Positions 15,095 through 18,082 of a stretch of DNA of 18,082 nt are shown piece by piece. How positions within the stretch are numbered: position 1 is the stretch's first letter; every line of letters begins with the position of its first letter. The notes under the pieces are model-generated. The model worked only from the letters and a program-made list of their open reading frames with translations. It was not told where the DNA came from and ran no database searches. Source of the DNA: Bacteroidota bacterium (lineage in GTDB: Bacteria; Bacteroidota; Bacteroidia; NS11-12g; UBA955); assembly GCA_008081305.1 (NCBI GenBank), contig VMCP01000202.1:1-18082 (forward strand), read 5' to 3'. Position numbers and translations under genes: made by a program.

Positions 15095-16231
15095 TTATTC
15101 GAAATAGTTTTTGGTTTCAAAGCCACCCTCTTTGAGGTAGTCTTGCTTCTTCATGAGTTTAATGTCTGAGCTCATCATGTCTTCAACCAAAGCTGGTAAA
15201 TCATATTTTGGTTTCCAACCCAGTTTCTCTTGGGATTTTGTTGGATCACCAATTAATAAATCTACTTCTGTTGGACGGAAATACCTTGGATCAACAAAAA
15301 CAACTTCCTGTCCGATTTGAAGGGTGTTGTTCTTACCTGTTGCTTTTTCAAATCTTTCCTGGTCTATATGCTCAACAAAACCCACTTCATCTACACCTTC
15401 TCCTTTAAAACCTAACGTAACACCAACATGACCGAAAGCCATTTTAACAAATTCTCGTATCTCGGTCGTTTGGCCGGTGGCAATCACAAAATCCTCGGGT
15501 TTTTCTTGTTGCAAAATCAAGTACATCGCTTCTACATAATCCTTTGCATGACCCCAATCTCGTTTGGAGTTAAGGTTTCCTAAATAGAGTTTTTGCTGCA
15601 GACCAAGGGCAATTCTTGAAGCGGCTCGGGTAATTTTTCTTGTAACAAACGTTTCGCCTCGTATGGGGCTTTCGTGGTTGAATAAGATACCATTACAAGC
15701 ATACATGTCGTAGGCCTCCCTGTAATTTACCGTAATCCAATATCCATACAATTTTGCAACAGCATACGGACTTCTTGGGTAAAACGGAGTGGTTTCTTTC
15801 TGCGGAACCTCTTGCACCATACCGTATAATTCCGATGTTGATGCCTGATATATTCTTGTTTTCTTGACCAAACCAAGAATTCTGATAGCTTCTAAAATTC
15901 TCAACGTACCAATACCATCACTGTTAGCTGTGTATTCCGGTGTTTCAAAACTTACCTGAACGTGGCTCATGGCTCCTAGGTTGTAAATCTCATCGGGTTG
16001 TACCTCTTGGATGATACGTATAAGGTTGGTAGAGTCACTTAAGTCTCCGTAGTGTAACCTAAACTTAGAATCTTCAATATGTGGATCTTCGTAAAGATGA
16101 TCAATACGGTCAGTGTTAAACAACGAACTGCGTCGTTTAATTCCGTGAACGATGTAACCCTTCTTTAAAAGAAACTCTGCCAGATAGGCTCCATCTTGTC
16201 CTGTTATTCCGGTGATTAATGCTACTTTCAT
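15095..16231 (-). CDS. gmd: GDP-mannose 4,6-dehydratase
   Basis: A 378-residue extended SDR that turns GDP-D-mannose into GDP-4-keto-6-deoxy-D-mannose, the first step to GDP-L-fucose (also to GDP-rhamnose or perosamine). Seen: GITGQDG (8-14) for NADP, the RRSS (33-36) cofactor contact, YNLGAMSHV (83-91), the catalytic Thr132 and Glu134 in STSELYG, Tyr156 and Lys160 in YAVAK, NHESP (185-189) and VDPRYFRPTEVD (293-304). Length and residue numbering agree with the E. coli enzyme. First gene of gmd-fcl, with an exact -7 motif 10 bases before the ATG, and divergent from a polysaccharide deacetylase across 29 bases. Very sure. Confidence 0.97.
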   Translation of the reverse strand: MKVALITGITGQDGAYLAEFLLKKGYIVHGIKRRSSLFNTDRIDHLYEDPHIEDSKFRLHYGDLSDSTNLIRIIQEVQPDEIYNLGAMSHVQVSFETPEYTANSDGIGTLRILEAIRILGLVKKTRIYQASTSELYGMVQEVPQKETTPFYPRSPYAVAKLYGYWITVNYREAYDMYACNGILFNHESPIRGETFVTRKITRAASRIALGLQQKLYLGNLNSKRDWGHAKDYVEAMYLILQQEKPEDFVIATGQTTEIREFVKMAFGHVGVTLGFKGEGVDEVGFVEHIDQERFEKATGKNNTLQIGQEVVFVDPRYFRPTEVDLLIGDPTKSQEKLGWKPKYDLPALVEDMMSSDIKLMKKQDYLKEGGFETKNYFE

Positions 16232-16241
16232 TATTTTGCAT

Positions 16242-16249
16242 CAAAAATA
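16242..16249 (-). promoter_or_regulatory. Putative -7 promoter element for gmd-fcl
   Basis: On the minus strand reads TATTTTTG, an exact TAnnTTTG match, ending 10 bases before the gmd ATG; predicted leader about 6 bases. On the plus strand a weaker TTATTTTG at 16231-16238 could serve the divergent deacetylase gene. No -33 elements are visible for either. Confidence 0.45.
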
Positions 16250-16260
16250 ACCCTTTTTTG

Positions 16261-17649
16261 ATGTTTGCCGTTTTCATTGACCAGGACTCCCCACGCACTC
16301 GTTACGTTTTGCAAGAGATATTGTCAAGAAGATGGAATACTGCTCTCGCAATTTTTACAAATTGGAATGAGTTCAAAGCCTCCAATGAATTCTTCAAAAT
16401 AGAGTACACAACAGAGAAAAGAGACGATAGCCATTCGTTTTTTATTCAGCGAGAAAACATCATCGTAGAAGAAGGGGTAAACGAGTATTTTAACCCAACA
16501 ACAAACGCTTACCACATAAGCGAAAACACAAAAAAACACCTCTCCTTGCGCATCAAAAACATCGATTTGTCTCATTCAGAGAAATCCAGGATGCTTTCGG
16601 TTTTGGATGAACCCTACCCCTGTCTATTTCCAAATGACGGTGATTTAGGGTTTGATTTGTTCTCTATGGCTTTTTACTTTTTAAGTAGATACGAAGAGTT
16701 TCAAAGATTTGAAGAGGATAAATGGGGTCGTTTCCATTACAAAAATAGTTTTGTTTCCGAACTGCATTATAACCCAAGCCCTGTTTTAGATGTAGCAATC
16801 ATCCACTTTTTGGGTTTGATGGGTGCGCTCGAAAAAATTCAACTTCCTTTCGATGTGCAACCCACTGTCGATATTGATATCGCTTACCGTTTTAAAGGTC
16901 GTTCTTTGGGGCGCACGCTTTTATCCACTTTTCGATTTCCTTTACACTTACCTCACCGCATTTGGTCCTACTTAAGCAGAAAAGACCCCTTTGACCCCAA
17001 TAATACCGTATCTGAATACCTAAAAGGACAAGAAAACCAAAGTCGTGTTTTTTGGCTTTGCTCTTCTAAAACAAATGGTGCTAACAAGCAAGTGCAAAGA
17101 AAATACCCACCCTTTCAATCTGTTATTCGCTCCGTAGATAAACAAACGAATATTGGCCTACATCCTTCACTCTCTACATCACCGATATCCGACTGGAAAG
17201 AAGAAAAAGAATGGTTAGAAAAAACCACAGCATCTAACATTACCCATAGCCGTCAACACTTTTTACATTTGTTATTTCCAGACACCTATCATATCCTACA
17301 AAAAATTGGGATTACCGATGATTGGAGCATGGGTTTTGCTGAAAATGTGGGCTTCAGGGCGGGAACAGCTTATCCTTTTCATTGGTTTGATTTATCAAAA
17401 AATGAAGAAACAAACCTTTGCATCCACCCTTTTTGCCTGATGGATGTTACCGCAAAAAACTACATGAAACTCAACCCAGACCAAGCCATTGATGTTGGTC
17501 GAACCTTAAAAGAGCTTGTGTTTATCTTTGGGGGAAGGTTTGCTTTTATCGTGCATAATGAATCATTGTCTGAAGCGGAAGGTTGGGGTGGTTGGAAGCG
17601 TGTTTTCAACTCTTGGAAAAACCCTAAAATTGCCGTTACAAGCTCATAA
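16261..17649 (+). CDS. Polysaccharide deacetylase family protein (DUF7033 type)
   Basis: A 462-residue protein without an obvious signal peptide. The N-terminal half (about 1-190) matches, as I remember it, the DUF7033 domain that precedes a NodB-like deacetylase fold in many Bacteroidota; its marker here is FDLFSMAFYFLSRYEE (131-146). The second half holds TVDIDIAY with Asp204 and Asp206, IGLHPS (298-303), SRQHFL (330-335), GFRAGTAYPF (364-373), IHPF (388-391) and HNESLS (432-437), consistent with a metal-dependent carbohydrate deacetylase. Start: ATG 16261; an ATG at 16219 would add 14 residues overlapping gmd and is less likely. Next to gmd-fcl, so a role in surface polysaccharide modification is inferred. 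Substrate unknown. Confidence 0.85.
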   Translation: MFAVFIDQDSPRTRYVLQEILSRRWNTALAIFTNWNEFKASNEFFKIEYTTEKRDDSHSFFIQRENIIVEEGVNEYFNPTTNAYHISENTKKHLSLRIKNIDLSHSEKSRMLSVLDEPYPCLFPNDGDLGFDLFSMAFYFLSRYEEFQRFEEDKWGRFHYKNSFVSELHYNPSPVLDVAIIHFLGLMGALEKIQLPFDVQPTVDIDIAYRFKGRSLGRTLLSTFRFPLHLPHRIWSYLSRKDPFDPNNTVSEYLKGQENQSRVFWLCSSKTNGANKQVQRKYPPFQSVIRSVDKQTNIGLHPSLSTSPISDWKEEKEWLEKTTASNITHSRQHFLHLLFPDTYHILQKIGITDDWSMGFAENVGFRAGTAYPFHWFDLSKNEETNLCIHPFCLMDVTAKNYMKLNPDQAIDVGRTLKELVFIFGGRFAFIVHNESLSEAEGWGGWKRVFNSWKNPKIAVTSS

Positions 17650-17654
17650 ATAGA

Positions 17655-18082
17655 TTGAAATACCTAAAACGCAACGATATTGACCCTGTTTTATGGAATG
17701 CTTGCATTGAAAGCAATGAATATTATATCCCATATGCGCGTTTTGAATATTTAGATGCTCTTTGTAATGGAAGTTGGGGCGCGCTAGTTAAAGGTCGCTA
17801 TGAAGCCGTTTTTCCATTGCCGTACAGGAAAAAATGGGGACTTATTCCCTATGTATACCAACCCGTTTTTTGCCAACAACTAGGGGTATTTGGAAACCCG
17901 GGAAACTTAACTACAAACGACTTTATTCGAAAAATCCCATCGTTTTTTGTTCGTATACATCTCCAAATACACGGTGGTTTTGGTATACCATCAAACAGTA
18001 TAAAGTTACCCAACTTTATTAAAAAACCACCGCACCACCCCGATCAAGATTTTAATAAGGACGCCTTAAAAAATTTACGAAA
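17655..18082 (+). CDS. Conserved Bacteroidota protein, FemAB/GNAT-like, N-terminal part (cut by right edge)
   Basis: An open frame from TTG at 17655 to the right edge without a stop, 142 complete codons. The N-terminus LKRNDIDPVLWNACIE, then YARFEYLDAL, W.ALVKGRYEAVFPLPYRKKWGLIPYVYQPVFCQQLGVFG (in two halves, about 41-83) resembles Bacteroidota proteins with an N-acyltransferase fold related to FemAB/GNAT. I know this only as a family pattern. No in-frame ATG exists between an upstream stop (17625-17627) and the conserved start, so TTG is the likely start, five bases after the deacetylase stop; the two are probably co-transcribed. A different frame in this stretch (17834-18022) is a shadow. 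Function not established; a role in surface glycan acylation is a guess from context. Confidence 0.7.
   Translation, partial: MKYLKRNDIDPVLWNACIESNEYYIPYARFEYLDALCNGSWGALVKGRYEAVFPLPYRKKWGLIPYVYQPVFCQQLGVFGNPGNLTTNDFIRKIPSFFVRIHLQIHGGFGIPSNSIKLPNFIKKPPHHPDQDFNKDALKNLR

Noticed and set aside
16219..17649. Longer deacetylase reading from ATG 16219
   Set aside because: It would overlap the gmd start and add a 14-residue hydrophobic lead. It could be a weak signal, but the ATG at 16261 begins the family-like sequence.
17834..18022. Short plus-strand frame near the right edge
   Set aside because: It is out of frame with the open FemAB-like gene that covers the same bases and continues off the window.
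1..18082. Defence system, prophage, integron or transposon
   Set aside because: All sizeable open frames are accounted for by housekeeping, secreted or glycan genes; no transposase, integrase, nuclease-toxin pair or terminal repeats seen.

Overview
The window looks like chromosomal DNA of a member of the Bacteroidota, most likely a flavobacterium-like lineage. The evidence is two proteins ending in type IX secretion (T9SS) sorting domains, the long Bacteroidota form of NusB, DUF4403 and DUF1573 lipoproteins, a DUF7033-type polysaccharide deacetylase, moderately AT-rich DNA, and repeated TAnnTTTG -7 promoter elements just upstream of genes. I see no rRNA, tRNA, CRISPR array, insertion sequence, phage gene or defence system. 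No gene-free stretch exceeds about 112 bases.

Layout. Bases 1-1041 (+) hold the 3' end of mnmH (tRNA 2-selenouridine synthase) overlapping a short-chain dehydrogenase. Bases 1091-2074 (+) are a glycolytic GAPDH with its own promoter and a terminator. Bases 2107-7215 (-) are a two-gene secreted/lipoprotein unit: a 1233-residue T9SS cargo made of tandem CARDB-like domains, then a DUF4403 lipoprotein. Divergent from it is pyrF (7266-8084, +), whose 3' end overlaps that of coaE. Bases 8046-10379 (-) form the housekeeping cluster nusB, DUF1573 lipoprotein, yajC, coaE. A divergent 109-bp gap leads to a small four-helix-bundle-like protein (10489-10827, +), which meets a secreted M43 metalloprotease (10824-12197, -) tail to tail. 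Bases 12272-12862 (-) are an iscX and ISC-type ferredoxin pair, divergent from an acyl-CoA dehydrogenase (12975-14114, +) that ends in a strong terminator. Bases 14163-16231 (-) are fcl and gmd, which make GDP-L-fucose. Divergent from gmd are a DUF7033 polysaccharide deacetylase and a FemAB/GNAT-like protein cut by the right edge.

How the genes work together. Most of the window is core metabolism (glycolysis, pyrimidine and CoA synthesis, fatty-acid oxidation, Fe-S electron transfer, tRNA modification, antitermination, Sec translocation). The cell-surface layer is visible in three places: the T9SS cargo with its lipoprotein, the T9SS metalloprotease, and the GDP-fucose/deacetylase/FemAB-like group, which points to a fucose-containing surface polysaccharide.

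Nothing here is a clearly new system. The points most worth a second look are the regular ~112-residue repeat architecture of the large secreted protein and its coupling to DUF4403, very short or absent 5' leaders behind exact -7 motifs, TTG start codons forced by the reading frames, a retained fdx-iscX pair without other isc genes in view, and several tail-to-tail overlaps of convergent genes.
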